From Pseudomonadota bacterium (GTDB lineage Bacteria > Desulfobacterota > Binatia > Binatales > Binataceae): DNA of 64,000 nucleotides. Of this stretch, positions 37,332-46,112 are shown piece after piece; the first letter of the stretch is position 1, and each line of letters starts with the position of its first letter. Where the stretch lies: positions 868,001 through 932,000 of the forward strand of contig JAJPKA010000020.1 in the NCBI GenBank assembly GCA_021323945.1, written 5' to 3'. The notes below the pieces were generated by a model. That model saw nothing but the letters and a program-made list of their open reading frames with translations. It ran no database searches and had not been told where the DNA came from. The position numbers and the translations under genes were made by a program.

Positions 37332-37763
37332 ATGGTCGATTTTGATCGTTCATTATTGGGACGGGTGTTCGAAACAACCGCCCCCATAAACATTACCGCT
37401 GATATGATCGAAAGCTTCCGCCGCATGATGGGCGAGAGCAACACCGAAGTTACGGTGCGCTCCGATGATGGCGCGGAGTTGTCGACGGCCCCGCCAGCTT
37501 TTGTGGCAACGTTCCGCGCACTGGAGGACATCTTCGAGTACCTTCCCCAGCACGTGCCGCGCCTCGCGGCCGGGATGGATATCGAATTTGGTCAAGCGAT
37601 CCGAGCGGGCGACGCAATTTCGATAAGCTCGCAACTCGCTGAAACCTACACCAAGACGGGACGAAGCGGCAAAATGACCTTCTTTCTCATCCGTTCAACT
37701 CTAAAAAATCAGCGCGGTGACGTTGTCGCGCGAATTGACCACCGCTTCACCTATCGCGGCTAG
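37332..37763 (+). CDS. MaoC-like FAS1-type dehydratase domain protein
   Basis: The 143-residue protein matches the N-terminal hot-dog half of FAS1-like dehydratases (FDRSLLGRVFETTAPINITADMIESFRRMMG). It has no hydratase-2 D-x-x-x-x-H catalytic pair in this half, as usual for the non-catalytic subunit. Such subunits pair with a MaoC catalytic subunit to hydrate enoyl-CoA thioesters. The separate MaoC gene at 39007-39462 could be its partner, although it is 1.2 kb away on the other strand. Confidence 0.8.
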   Translation: MVDFDRSLLGRVFETTAPINITADMIESFRRMMGESNTEVTVRSDDGAELSTAPPAFVATFRALEDIFEYLPQHVPRLAAGMDIEFGQAIRAGDAISISSQLAETYTKTGRSGKMTFFLIRSTLKNQRGDVVARIDHRFTYRG

Positions 37764-37857
37764 CAGTACAGGTGCTGAAGTCGCGAACCGTCAGCCGCTG
37801 GTTGGGGGCCCTTCCAATCGGCGCAAGGGCCTGCAATGATCGTCATTTGTTGTTTGT

Positions 37858-37931
37858 GAGCCGTTAGCTCAGGCCGGTAGAGCATGTGACTTTTAATCAC
37901 AGGGTCCCGGGTTCGAGTCCCGGACGGCTCA
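37858..37931 (+). tRNA. tRNA-Lys (TTT)
   Basis: The 74-nt cloverleaf folds fully: acceptor stem 37858-37864 with 37924-37930, D arm GCTC/GAGC, anticodon stem TGTGA/TCACA with loop CTTTTAA (anticodon TTT at 37892-37894), and T arm CCGGG-TTCGAGT-CCCGG. Discriminator A is at 37931. CCA is not encoded. It stands between two plus-strand genes with no integrase nearby. Confidence 0.95.
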
Positions 37932-38247
37932 CAAATATCGATCAACTCGGCAAGTGTTACAAAACCGCGATGGCCGGCCTGGAAATTCGAGCATGATAAA
38001 ATCTGAAGCAGCAAAGCTTCCGTCCCGCCAGTTGCGTCGGTCGCACTTCCTATTGCTCGCCAAATCTGTTGCGAACGCCGTTTAGGCATCGCGCACCTCC
38101 GAGCCGCATACCGCGATCGGGAGCGGCACACATTTTGCCCCAATCATTAGCAGAAACCTGAGTAACCCTCTTTATGTGTCTCGTGTTGGCTGGGACGCAC
38201 CGCAGAGTATCAGGATCTTCGTAGCTCTATCTTAAGGAGTTCAATTC
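37932..38247. other. Intergenic region downstream of tRNA-Lys
   Basis: These 316 bp contain no supported gene. Minus-strand frames here have no protein features. The final 30 bp carry the ribosome site (AAGGAG) of the PRC-barrel gene. Confidence 0.4.
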
Positions 38248-38784
38248 ATGTCGCTCAACAAAGAAACCACTGACTATAGCTCTTCCTACTCCAGTAGGCG
38301 CGTAATTTCCGCTCATATGTTTACCGGCAGTCGCGTTCGCAATCGGATGAACGAGGAGCTGGGCTCGATCAAAGATATCATGATCGACTTCCGTTCGGGC
38401 CGTGTCGCATACCTGGCTCTCGCATACGGAGGTTTTCTGGGGATCGGAGAGAAGCTGTTCGCAATTCCCTGGCAGGCGATGGTGCTCGACGAGGATCGTC
38501 AGTGCTTCATACTGGACGCTGACAGAAGCTACTTCGAAAATGCTCCGGGGTTCGACAAAAACCACTGGCCCGAAGTTCCCGATCCAAGATGGAGTTCGCG
38601 AGGCCCGGAGGACGAGCCTTACAGAGAGTACAGCCGCAATTTAAAGGAATTTGCCGCAAGCGTAGAGGTTGAGCAGAAAGCCGCGGAGGCCGAACGAGCC
38701 CTGAACAGCACCGAAGGGCCTGAGCTGAGGCGGGCTGAACAAATTGGCAAACAGCGAAGCAAGATTTCCGGCGAAGAACGTTGA
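38248..38784 (+). CDS. PRC-barrel domain protein
   Basis: The 178-residue protein holds a PRC-barrel (about 15-95) with a GSIKDIMIDFRSGRVAYLALAYGGFLGIGEKLFAIPW core. The C-terminal half is charged and helical. PRC-barrel proteins have stress-related roles in soil bacteria or act in RNA processing and photosynthesis (RimM, reaction-centre H subunit). This stand-alone type is often upregulated under stress. TAAGGAG lies 9 bp before the ATG, and a terminator follows. Confidence 0.85.
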   Translation: MSLNKETTDYSSSYSSRRVISAHMFTGSRVRNRMNEELGSIKDIMIDFRSGRVAYLALAYGGFLGIGEKLFAIPWQAMVLDEDRQCFILDADRSYFENAPGFDKNHWPEVPDPRWSSRGPEDEPYREYSRNLKEFAASVEVEQKAAEAERALNSTEGPELRRAEQIGKQRSKISGEER

Positions 38785-38820
38785 GGACGCCAGGCAAATA
38801 GGCCTCGGTAGACATTAATT

Positions 38821-38848
38821 TCACCGGCGTCTCTGAAGACGCCGGTGA
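38821..38848 (+). terminator. Strong hairpin after the PRC-barrel gene
   Basis: A perfect 12-bp stem (38821-38832 with 38837-38848) closes a 4-nt CTGA loop, 36 bp past the PRC-barrel stop. No U-tract follows immediately, and a T6 run lies about 40 bp farther on. It is probably a transcription terminator serving the plus-strand gene and limiting the convergent MaoC gene. Confidence 0.6.
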
Positions 38849-39006
38849 GACCAGTCACGATTTTGAGGAGGCTGATCAGCAGATCGGGCTTTTTTCTGAT
38901 CGGCGAAAGTGTCCGCGGTGCAACCGCCCGACATCCGCGAGGAGCTGTCTCGAAAGCGGACGGTCGCGATTCTGCCCCGCTGTTCGGCCCCGCATGCAGA
39001 CTTGAA

Positions 39007-39462
39007 TCACGCTGCGGGCTTGCGGCGCATCATACCGGCGCGCCGCGCTCTAACCACAACCTCGCCGCGCTGATTGATACCACGATGCTCAAACATCACG
39101 ATTCCCCACTGAGGCCGCGATTTTGACTCGCGGACTTCGATGATCTCGGTTTCCGCCGTAATGGTGTCGCCGATGAAGACAGGCCTCGGGAACTCGGTTT
39201 TTTCGAACCCGAGATTACCGACTGTTGTGCCAAGCGTTAATTCGCCGACCGAGAGCCCGACCACCAGGCCGAGAGTGAAAATGCTATTGACCAGGCGCTG
39301 GCCGAATTCCGCATTTTTAGAGAACTCGGCATCCAGATGAAGCGGTTGCGGGTTCATGGTCAGCGCGGTGAAGAGCAGGTTGTCGGTTTCCGTGACCGTG
39401 CGGCTGGGTTGATGACGAAAGACGTCGCCGACTCGAAATTCCTCAAAGTATTTTCCCGCCAT
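39007..39462 (-). CDS. MaoC-family (R)-specific enoyl-CoA hydratase-like protein
   Basis: The 151-residue hot-dog protein has the hydratase-2 signature: [25 protein letters not shown], with Asp and His as catalytic pair, then [13 protein letters not shown]. It hydrates trans-2-enoyl-CoA to (R)-3-hydroxyacyl-CoA. The start is the second Met (MAGKYFEE) because GAGG lies about 6 bp upstream. A longer 160-residue form is possible. It lies downstream of the HsaA-like flavoenzyme on the same strand with 108 bp between. Confidence 0.85.
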   Translation of the reverse strand: MAGKYFEEFRVGDVFRHQPSRTVTETDNLLFTALTMNPQPLHLDAEFSKNAEFGQRLVNSIFTLGLVVGLSVGELTLGTTVGNLGFEKTEFPRPVFIGDTITAETEIIEVRESKSRPQWGIVMFEHRGINQRGEVVVRARRAGMMRRKPAA

Positions 39463-39570
39463 AGCAGCCTCGCAGAATTCATTTACCAATCGCCAATTCC
39501 GACCTGCAAATGTTAGTCACCAAAGTCGTTCGGCGATCGAGCGGGAGGGAGAATAACGAGAGTGTACAGG

Positions 39571-40746
39571 TCAGAGCAACGGGTCGCGAATATCGAAGCC
39601 GAGCAGCACTCGCCCTGCGACTTCGAAGATCTTCAGAGAATTCATCGTATGCTGATTGATGGTCAACAAATCCCGAAGACACCGATCGAAGGGGCTGGAC
39701 GAGTAGACCGCTCCACCCCCATAGGCTTTGAAAAGACCCTCGACCGCCTCGACACAGGCGGCGTGAGCCTGAGCAATGGCAATCCGATACAGCGCGCGTT
39801 GCTTAACCGTTGGCTGTTGGCCAGCCAGCAACGTTTGCCAGATGTCGCCCAGCCGTGCGAAAACGTATTCTCTGGCCGAGTCGACCAGGCCTTCAGCGCG
39901 TGCCAAGGCGGTTTGTGCATAAGCCTCATCCCGCAACATTACCGGCTTGCCGGTTAACATGCTCATTGTAACCTGCTTGCGGGGCGCGTTCTCGACAAAG
40001 CTATCGATAGCGGCGCGGGCGATGCCAAGCGTGACGCCGGGCAGATTATAGGCGAACATCAAAGGATAGGCGTAAAGAGCACCGCTGCGCTGCGGCGGCG
40101 ATGGAAAGCTGAAGGTCCGCTCCGTCGGCACGAACAGGTCTGCAACCGCGACATCGTGGCTGCCGCTGCCGCGCAGTCCCGTCGTGTACCACGTATCCAG
40201 CACCTGGGTTTCGTGGGCTGGCACGAAGCAGAGCCGTAGTTCCGGCATGCCATTGGACGTGGTTCGCAGTTGGCCATCCTCAACGACATTGCAACTGAAG
40301 ACGAGCCAGTCGCAATGCGTGCAGCCGCTGACAAAAGGCCATCGTCCGTTGATTCGATAACCGCCAGCGACTGGCTTGGCGCGCCCGGCGAACAATAGAC
40401 TGCCGCCGGTCGGGGAGTCGAGGTCGCGATACATCTCGCGCGCCACGTTAGGGTCCAGATAGGCACTGAAATAGCCGCCGTCGCTGTTGATCATCGCGCA
40501 CCATCCGACCGATCCGTCGGCACACGCAAGGGCCTCGATTACTCGAATCTGCGTCAAGGGATCAAGTTCGGGTCCGCCCCATTGACGTGGCATTGTCATC
40601 CGAAAGACGCCGGCGCGTTTCAGCGCGTCGACAATTGGTTCCGGGAGGCAACGGTTAGACTCTATTTCTGCCGCCGCCGCACGAATTTCGGGTGTCAGTG
40701 CGTGTACCGCTTCCAGGATGGGTTCAGCCTGCCGTATGTCACTCAT
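39571..40746 (-). CDS. HsaA/DszC-like acyl-CoA dehydrogenase-fold flavin monooxygenase
   Basis: The 391-residue protein has the acyl-CoA dehydrogenase fold with the type 2 C-terminal domain (Acyl-CoA_dh_2): FRMTMPRQWGGPELDP near 48, INGRWPFVSGCTHCDW near 133, and RCLRDLLTINQHTMNS near the end. This group comprises flavin-dependent monooxygenases of aromatic or steroid substrates (HsaA, HpaB-like, DszC). They need reduced flavin from a separate reductase, which is not nearby. It may also be a non-oxygenase dehydrogenase. It is probably in an operon with the MaoC gene. Confidence 0.83.
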   Translation of the reverse strand: MSDIRQAEPILEAVHALTPEIRAAAAEIESNRCLPEPIVDALKRAGVFRMTMPRQWGGPELDPLTQIRVIEALACADGSVGWCAMINSDGGYFSAYLDPNVAREMYRDLDSPTGGSLLFAGRAKPVAGGYRINGRWPFVSGCTHCDWLVFSCNVVEDGQLRTTSNGMPELRLCFVPAHETQVLDTWYTTGLRGSGSHDVAVADLFVPTERTFSFPSPPQRSGALYAYPLMFAYNLPGVTLGIARAAIDSFVENAPRKQVTMSMLTGKPVMLRDEAYAQTALARAEGLVDSAREYVFARLGDIWQTLLAGQQPTVKQRALYRIAIAQAHAACVEAVEGLFKAYGGGAVYSSSPFDRCLRDLLTINQHTMNSLKIFEVAGRVLLGFDIRDPLL

Positions 40747-40990
40747 GAGGGTTCGATTGGCTCCTTGATATTTAGAAATGGGGGGAGAGCGTCGCGACCT
40801 CTGGAACTGTCCGACAATTCGGCAACGCTATTTGAATGGCCAATTCGGTCGTCTTGCGTTCGCATCGTTCAGCCTGCACCTAGACCGCCCAGCTTGCTAT
40901 AGCATGTTTGAAGCCGATGCGAGAATGCGGTAGTTAAGGGCCGAACTGTTGGATCGAGCCATTGCAACTGCTCACTCGAGGGGTTTCGGT

Positions 40991-41536
40991 ATGACTAAAA
41001 GTCACGCGCGTCGAATCTTCGAGAGCATCTTGAGTGCCTTAATAATGGTCGCCGCCGTGAACACCAGCGGAAATGCCGCAATTTCTGCACGCGATCGGCA
41101 GGCGTTGGCCAAGGCTGATTTGATCTATATAGCGACCGTCCGCAAGAACGGCACGCAGAGCAAAGCAGCGCCGGTATGGTTTACCACCGGGACCGATAAC
41201 GATTCCATTCTGATTCAGACCGGCCCTGGAACGTGGAAAGCAAAGCGAATCAAGCGTGGCAGTCCGGTATTAGTCTGGATCGGCAAGGCCGACGGCCCGG
41301 CCTTTATCGGCAAGGCGGAAATCACCAGTGACTCCGTAATCGAGGACAAGATTCTGAAAGATTTCCGGCAAAAGTACTGGCAAAATCGTGTGATGGGTAT
41401 CGGACCGTCTCGTGCCAGATTTCAAAGCGGCGAGCGCATTGCAATCCGGATTATACCGATTCGTGACCTGCCAGCAGGATTTGTCTCCCAGCCGGGTTCA
41501 CCTCCCCCGCCTACCCAGGCGGCTACCTCACAGTGA
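40991..41536 (+). CDS. Exported PPOX-like split-barrel protein, first copy
   Basis: This 181-residue protein has a signal peptide (basic KSHARR, hydrophobic core, SGNA-AIS cleavage) followed by a pyridoxamine-phosphate-oxidase-like barrel: ADLIYIATVRKNGTQSKAAPVWF and DNDSILIQT. Such barrels bind FMN, F420 or heme. Export is unusual for this fold. The start is the Met after GAGGGG (spacing about 7). The upstream Met at 40949 is less likely. The stop overlaps the GTG start of the next, very similar gene. Confidence 0.78.
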   Translation: MTKSHARRIFESILSALIMVAAVNTSGNAAISARDRQALAKADLIYIATVRKNGTQSKAAPVWFTTGTDNDSILIQTGPGTWKAKRIKRGSPVLVWIGKADGPAFIGKAEITSDSVIEDKILKDFRQKYWQNRVMGIGPSRARFQSGERIAIRIIPIRDLPAGFVSQPGSPPPPTQAATSQ

Positions 41537-42129
41537 CTGTGCGCCGTCTTTTCGGTTTCGCGATGCGGTATTGTTTGATGACAGTTGCCCGGCAACGTTC
41601 GGGCACCTTTCTAATCATCCTACTGATGACACTGGTGAGGCCCCACCTTGGGAGGGCAGCCGCTCTGTCAGTTCGCGATCAGCAAGCGCTCTCGACGGCG
41701 GATCTGGTGTTCGTGGCGACCGTGCGCCGCAATGGCACTCAAAGCCGAGCGGCGCCTGTCTGGTTCACGCTCGGGGCGGACAACGATTCAATTCTGATCC
41801 AAACCGAACAGACCACATGGAAAGCGCGGCGCATAGCCCGCGGCAGTCCCGTGCTCGTATGGATCGGCCGACCGGACGGCCCGGCCTTTATCGGCCGGGC
41901 GGAAATCAGCCGCGACCGTGCATTGCAAGACAAGATCTTGACCGACTTCCGACGGAAGTATCTTCAGGATCGCCTATTCGGTATGGGACCGTCACGCTCG
42001 GAATTCGAAAATGGTGAGCTGCTTGCAATCAAAATAACGCCGGTACGCGATCTTCCGAATGGCTTCCTTTCTCATCCGGGGGCACCACCACCGCCGCTGC
42101 GGAGCCCCAGCCAGGCCGACGGAATTTAA
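41533..42129 (+). CDS. Exported PPOX-like split-barrel protein, second copy
   Basis: The 198-residue paralogue shares the core of the previous gene nearly throughout (ATVRRNGTQSRAAPVWF, DNDSILIQT, GSPVLVWIG, DGPAFIGRAEI, GPSRSEFENGE, PPPP end), clearly a tandem duplication. It has its own N-terminal hydrophobic segment (LIILLMTLVRPHLGRAAA), so it is probably also exported or anchored. GTG overlaps the previous stop as GTGA, indicating coupled translation. A dimer or heterodimer of the two is plausible, since PPOX-type barrels act as dimers. Confidence 0.78.
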   Translation: MTVRRLFGFAMRYCLMTVARQRSGTFLIILLMTLVRPHLGRAAALSVRDQQALSTADLVFVATVRRNGTQSRAAPVWFTLGADNDSILIQTEQTTWKARRIARGSPVLVWIGRPDGPAFIGRAEISRDRALQDKILTDFRRKYLQDRLFGMGPSRSEFENGELLAIKITPVRDLPNGFLSHPGAPPPPLRSPSQADGI

Positions 42130-42133
42130 CAAC

Positions 42134-43186
42134 TCAAAATCCGAGCGCTCGGGCGGCCATATCGAGTACCACGGGCACCGAATACGTGGTACGCGCCAGT
42201 CGCAGATCCTTATTACGACCGTCAGCGAAAAGTCCCGATGCGCTCAACCAGAAAGCTGCGCTTCGCATCATGTATAGAATCTCGTAATAGCGGCATATTT
42301 CAAGGTCGACCTTGAGCCCGGTGAGTTGCTGGTAGTAGTCGAGAAAAAAATCGCGGTCGACAATGCAGGAGAGTAACGGTGAGCCCTCCCGATTTAGATC
42401 CGAGAGCACGTAGGCCACATCGTACATCGGATCGCCAATCACCTGCAGTTCCCAGTCAATTATTGCCGCGACAGCGTCATCCCTGATGATCAAATTGCCC
42501 GTCCGATAAGCACCGTGGACGAAGGCCAGACGTTGAGCTTCGGGGGCGTTGACCTTGAGCCACATCAGGATTTCGGTCAAAACGGGTTCGGGCTTCCTAA
42601 GAGATTGCTTAATCAGACCTTCCCATTTTGCGACTTCTCGGAGAGCAAAGTCGTTTCCCGGTCTAGGAACTCCAAGAAAATCAAGTCCGGCCGCGCGCCA
42701 ATCCAGGTTATGCAGTGACGCCAACGCCTCGACAAAACTGCGCGGCAATCGACCGCGCTGGGCCGCCTCAGCATAAAACTGCTTGCCCACCCGTGACCAG
42801 GGATTGGGCACCTCGCCGGGCACCTTTTCCATGACAAAGAAAGGTCCACCCAGGATGGAGGTATCGGCTTCGTACCAGTAAGCCCTGGGTGCCGGCACGG
42901 TGGTTGGCTCGAGGGCTTTGAGCACCCGGAACTGTTGCTTCAGGTCAGATAATTCCCGGAGCAAGCCAGCACCTGGATCCTTGCGCAGACAAAAGCCGCG
43001 TTCCCGCTCATTGCCGTCCTCGTTCCAGTGAGCGTCAAAAACATAGATCTCGTGCGACCATCCGCCGGCGGCCTGAACAAAATTCGAAAGAGTGAGCGAG
43101 CGTGCCCCTGTCAATTTGTGTTGCAGGTAATCGCGTATCTTATCCTGGATGTCTGCCATTTCGGTCCTGATGTCCCGCTGCCCCAT
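42134..43186 (-). CDS. APH/ACAD10-like phosphotransferase-fold protein with altered catalytic Asp
   Basis: The 350-residue protein belongs to the APH/choline kinase fold. It has the N lobe GGWSHEIYVF and LRKDPGAG, then HGAYRTGN (His224 to Asn231) in place of the catalytic HGDYRxGN, and the metal motif IDWE (Asp244). The catalytic base is therefore Ala226 (codon GCT at 42509-42511, one base from GAT). Family members often phosphorylate hydroxyacyl compounds and are encoded with acyl-CoA dehydrogenases, as here. This could be a pseudo-kinase or a sequencing error. The protein may start at the Met 27 bp in. Confidence 0.82.
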   Translation of the reverse strand: MGQRDIRTEMADIQDKIRDYLQHKLTGARSLTLSNFVQAAGGWSHEIYVFDAHWNEDGNERERGFCLRKDPGAGLLRELSDLKQQFRVLKALEPTTVPAPRAYWYEADTSILGGPFFVMEKVPGEVPNPWSRVGKQFYAEAAQRGRLPRSFVEALASLHNLDWRAAGLDFLGVPRPGNDFALREVAKWEGLIKQSLRKPEPVLTEILMWLKVNAPEAQRLAFVHGAYRTGNLIIRDDAVAAIIDWELQVIGDPMYDVAYVLSDLNREGSPLLSCIVDRDFFLDYYQQLTGLKVDLEICRYYEILYMMRSAAFWLSASGLFADGRNKDLRLARTTYSVPVVLDMAARALGF

Positions 43187-43201
43187 CGCAACGCAGCCTC
43201 G

Positions 43202-43597
43202 TCAGGCGGGCTTGGCAATTTTCAGTTCCTGATCGAGCAACTGCCGTAGGGTGCGTCGGATTCGATGGTTGGCGGTGGTGAAAGCCCCCGGGGCCAACCG
43301 GTCGCGTTCCTCATACAACGATTCTATCAGCTTGCACAGCCTCAGCTCACTCGGAAGCGAGTTATCGACAAGCCGAGCGATCTCCGGTAAGTCGGCCAAG
43401 TCGCGAAAAAATGCGTCGAGCGTGACCTTCCTCTGCGCTTCAAGGTCCGCTCCCTCTTCAATTTGCCTTGATACGAACTCCAGGATGACTGCGGCCATAT
43501 AAGCCTGGGCTTTCGGATAAGGCTCCGCGACAGCAGGGGCGATCACATGGCGCAATGAATTTATAATCTCGCTCAAAAGCTGCCTGGCCGGGATCAT
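43202..43597 (-). CDS. Conserved helical protein in an ACAD operon
   Basis: The 131-residue all-helical protein has no domain I recognise. Its start ATG overlaps the stop of the acyl-CoA dehydrogenase gene by four bases, and its stop lies 15 bp before the APH-like gene, so the three form one operon. The position between ACAD and APH is typical of small companion proteins in such operons. It is rich in Leu, Glu and Arg and lacks signal or cysteine motifs, with one Cys at residue 108. Confidence 0.7.
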   Translation of the reverse strand: MIPARQLLSEIINSLRHVIAPAVAEPYPKAQAYMAAVILEFVSRQIEEGADLEAQRKVTLDAFFRDLADLPEIARLVDNSLPSELRLCKLIESLYEERDRLAPGAFTTANHRIRRTLRQLLDQELKIAKPA

Positions 43598-44754
43598 TGG
43601 CTTCTACCATCGAGTCCCATTCGGCGGGCGATGATGACCTTCATGATCTCATTGGTTCCCGCATAGATCGACTGAACCGCGGCGTCTGCATAGTCGGTTG
43701 CCACCGGAAACTCGAGCATAAAACCGTAACCTCCGTGCAATTGCAGGCACTGGCTGGTAAGTCGCTTGAGCAGGTCAGTAACCCACCATTTGGCCATGCT
43801 GACTTCGGTTACGATCTCATCCCCGCGCACGTGTGCCGCCATGCAGCGATCAACGAAAGCCTGTCCGACTTCGACTTCCGTGGCCATCTCAGCCAGCTTG
43901 AACTGGGTATTCTGAAAACTGGCAATGGCCTGGCCGAACGCCTTGCGCTGCTTGGTATATTCCACTGTGTCGTCGAGGCAGCGGCGCGCACTTGCCAAGG
44001 CGCCGATAGCACAAACCAAGCGTTCCTGTTGGAGCTTTTCCATCAACATTTTGAAACCCTGTCCCTCTACACCCAACAGGTTGGTTACAGGCACCCGACA
44101 ATCCTCGAAGAACAGCTCGCTGGTGTCTTGTCCCCGTAGACCAAGTTTGTCGAGTTTACGACCGCGAACAAATCCGGGCGTGTCGCGCTCGACCAGGATC
44201 AGGCTGATGCCGCGATGTGGAGGATTGGCTTGAGGATTGGTCTTGGCGACCACGATTACCAGGTCTGCGATTTGACCGTTGGAAATAAACATTTTCGAGC
44301 CATTAAGGATATAGTGGTCGCCATCGCGCCGCGCGCTGGTCTGCACGGCGGCCAGATCAGAACCAGTCCCCGGTTCAGTCATCGCGATCGCCAGGATAAG
44401 CTCGCCGCTGGCCGCCGCAGGAACGTAGCGGCGCTTTTGAGCCGGCGTTCCGTAGCTAAGGAGATAGGGCAGGCAGATGTCTGAGTGCAGCCCCATCATC
44501 AGACCATGAGCGCGAACCCGAGCGAGTTCTTCGATCACGATGGCGTCGTAAAGGAAGTCTGCTCCGCTACCGCCTAGTTCTTCAGGTACGCTTGGCGCAA
44601 GGAAACCGGCTGCTCCCATCTTGCGCCAGCTTTCGCGATCGCTCATTCCTGTCCGGTTCCATTCGGGGATTCTCGGCACGAGCTCAGTTTCCGCGAACCT
44701 GCGGACCTGGTCGCGAAAAATCTCGTGCTCCTCGGTAAAAATATCGCGCCGCAT
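43594..44754 (-). CDS. Acyl-CoA dehydrogenase (LCAD/IVD-like)
   Basis: The 386-residue flavoenzyme oxidises acyl-CoA to enoyl-CoA and passes electrons to ETF. It has the FAD motifs AIAMTEPGTGSDL (about 122-134) and KMFISNG (about 154-160), and the C-terminal IYAGTNEIMK. The catalytic base in MCAD-type enzymes (Glu in YEGT) is Ala here, but Glu244 in LQQERL occupies the LCAD/IVD base position. The start is the Met with CAGGAG 7 bp upstream, and a 77-codon upstream extension lacks homology. It overlaps the next gene by 4 bp. Confidence 0.92.
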   Translation of the reverse strand: MRRDIFTEEHEIFRDQVRRFAETELVPRIPEWNRTGMSDRESWRKMGAAGFLAPSVPEELGGSGADFLYDAIVIEELARVRAHGLMMGLHSDICLPYLLSYGTPAQKRRYVPAAASGELILAIAMTEPGTGSDLAAVQTSARRDGDHYILNGSKMFISNGQIADLVIVVAKTNPQANPPHRGISLILVERDTPGFVRGRKLDKLGLRGQDTSELFFEDCRVPVTNLLGVEGQGFKMLMEKLQQERLVCAIGALASARRCLDDTVEYTKQRKAFGQAIASFQNTQFKLAEMATEVEVGQAFVDRCMAAHVRGDEIVTEVSMAKWWVTDLLKRLTSQCLQLHGGYGFMLEFPVATDYADAAVQSIYAGTNEIMKVIIARRMGLDGRSQ

Positions 44755-45013
44755 AGACAAGCTCCTGTACGACTCGTCGCCGTCCCTCTTCTGCCGCTCT
44801 TCGTTGAGGTTTCCGCTTCCGCCGCGCAGAGCGACTTGGCAAGACCGCAAATGGCTCCTCGAATCGAAAAAGAGCGGATTATCCACGAAACCTAGCATGC
44901 GCTGCCGACCCGGCGAAGGGCTGGACGCGGTATCGGCGAAAAAATGCCTTCTGGCTCGTTCAGTGGACAACTCTCTGATTGACAACTGCTAAATAGCACA
45001 ACAGAGTCTTCTC

Positions 45014-46039
45014 ATGCCGATGCAAGTAGCTCGCCTTTACGATTTCGAGGACATCCGGCTGGAACAAATGCCGCGGCCACAGCCCGGCCCGAATGATCTA
45101 TTGGTCAAGGTAACGGCATGCGGAATTTGTTCAGGCGATATCATGCCTTGGTACATCCGACGTAAGGCACCTTTGGTGCTGGGCCATGAGCCCGTTGGCA
45201 TCGTCACAGAGACGGGGACGGAGGTGCGCGATTTCCGCCCTGGTGAGCGGGTGTTTGTTCACCATCATGCCCCTTGTTTCGCCTGCCGATCCTGCCTGAA
45301 AGGTGAATACGTCCAGTGCACCACCTGGCGTTCGAGCCAGATAATCCCTGGCGGAATGGCGGAATATTTTCTTGTCAGGCCGACCAATCAGCGCGACACG
45401 CTGAAGTTGCCCGATGAGGTAAGCGACCTCGACGCCGTGCTGGTTGAACCTGCTGCCTGTGTGATCAAGTCTTTGCGCCGTGCTGGTCTCCGGCCTGGCG
45501 ATTCGGTTCTTATTATCGGACTTGGCATCATGGGAATGCTGCACGTCAAGCTTGCCCGCCATCTTGGTGCCGAGGTGATAATCGGTGCTGACCTGGTCGA
45601 GCAGCGCGTACGCCTGGCGCAGCAGCTCGGAGCTACTCATGGGATTGTCGTGGCTGGTGACAACCTGTTGGCTGAGGTCCGCGAAATCACCAAAGGGGAA
45701 ATGGCCGACGTTGTGATCGTGGGTCCCGGAAGCAGGAACGCGCTAGCGATGGGAATCGCCGCTGCAGGAAAAGCGGCAACCGTGCTTCAGTTCACTGCTA
45801 CACCGCCGGATGAAGAACTCCTTGTGCGACCTCACGACCTCTATTTCAAAGAAATCAGGCTGGTTCCGAGCTACTCATGTGGCCCCGATGATACACAACA
45901 GGCTCTCGAGATGGTGCGCCGAAAGGTGGTCAACGGACAGGAGTTGATTACGCACTGCTTCCCGTTGGCCCAGATCGGTGAAGCCTACCGGCAGGCGCAA
46001 AAGGCAGAATCGCTGAAAGTAGTGGTGACTTTCGCCTGA
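45014..46039 (+). CDS. Zinc-dependent MDR alcohol/polyol dehydrogenase
   Basis: This 341-residue protein has the catalytic zinc site Cys39 and His58-Glu59 (GHEPVG), the structural zinc cysteines Cys88, Cys91, Cys94 and Cys102, and a Rossmann NAD(P) loop GLGIMGMLH near 167. It resembles sorbitol/threonine-dehydrogenase-type MDR enzymes. The oxidised alcohol is unknown. It is separated from the ACAD operon by the divergent spacer and ends at a clear terminator. Confidence 0.9.
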   Translation: MPMQVARLYDFEDIRLEQMPRPQPGPNDLLVKVTACGICSGDIMPWYIRRKAPLVLGHEPVGIVTETGTEVRDFRPGERVFVHHHAPCFACRSCLKGEYVQCTTWRSSQIIPGGMAEYFLVRPTNQRDTLKLPDEVSDLDAVLVEPAACVIKSLRRAGLRPGDSVLIIGLGIMGMLHVKLARHLGAEVIIGADLVEQRVRLAQQLGATHGIVVAGDNLLAEVREITKGEMADVVIVGPGSRNALAMGIAAAGKAATVLQFTATPPDEELLVRPHDLYFKEIRLVPSYSCGPDDTQQALEMVRRKVVNGQELITHCFPLAQIGEAYRQAQKAESLKVVVTFA

Positions 46040-46053
46040 TTCGCTTAGCAATA

Positions 46054-46086
46054 AAAGAGGGCGACCTCACCACCCGCGCCCTCTTT
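46054..46086. terminator. Bidirectional terminator hairpin
   Basis: A perfect 10-bp stem, AAAGAGGGCG at 46054-46063 with CGCCCTCTTT at 46077-46086 and a 13-nt loop, lies 15 bp after the alcohol dehydrogenase. A and T runs at its ends give a U-tract on both strands, so it probably ends both the plus gene and the convergent lipoprotein gene. Confidence 0.75.
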
Positions 46087-46112
46087 CAAACTCTTAAATG
46101 GCGAACTGCTGA

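Noticed and set aside
37036-37389. 117-codon plus-strand frame before the MaoC/FAS1-like gene
   Set aside because: It overlaps the supported gene start by 58 bp and lacks features; a TATAAT just before it is not matched by a -35.
37858-37931. tRNA-Lys as an island attachment site
   Set aside because: No integrase or direct repeat of the tRNA 3' end was found downstream.
44755-44985. 77-codon extension of the acyl-CoA dehydrogenase frame
   Set aside because: No homology to ACAD N-termini, and a good ribosome site precedes the internal Met.
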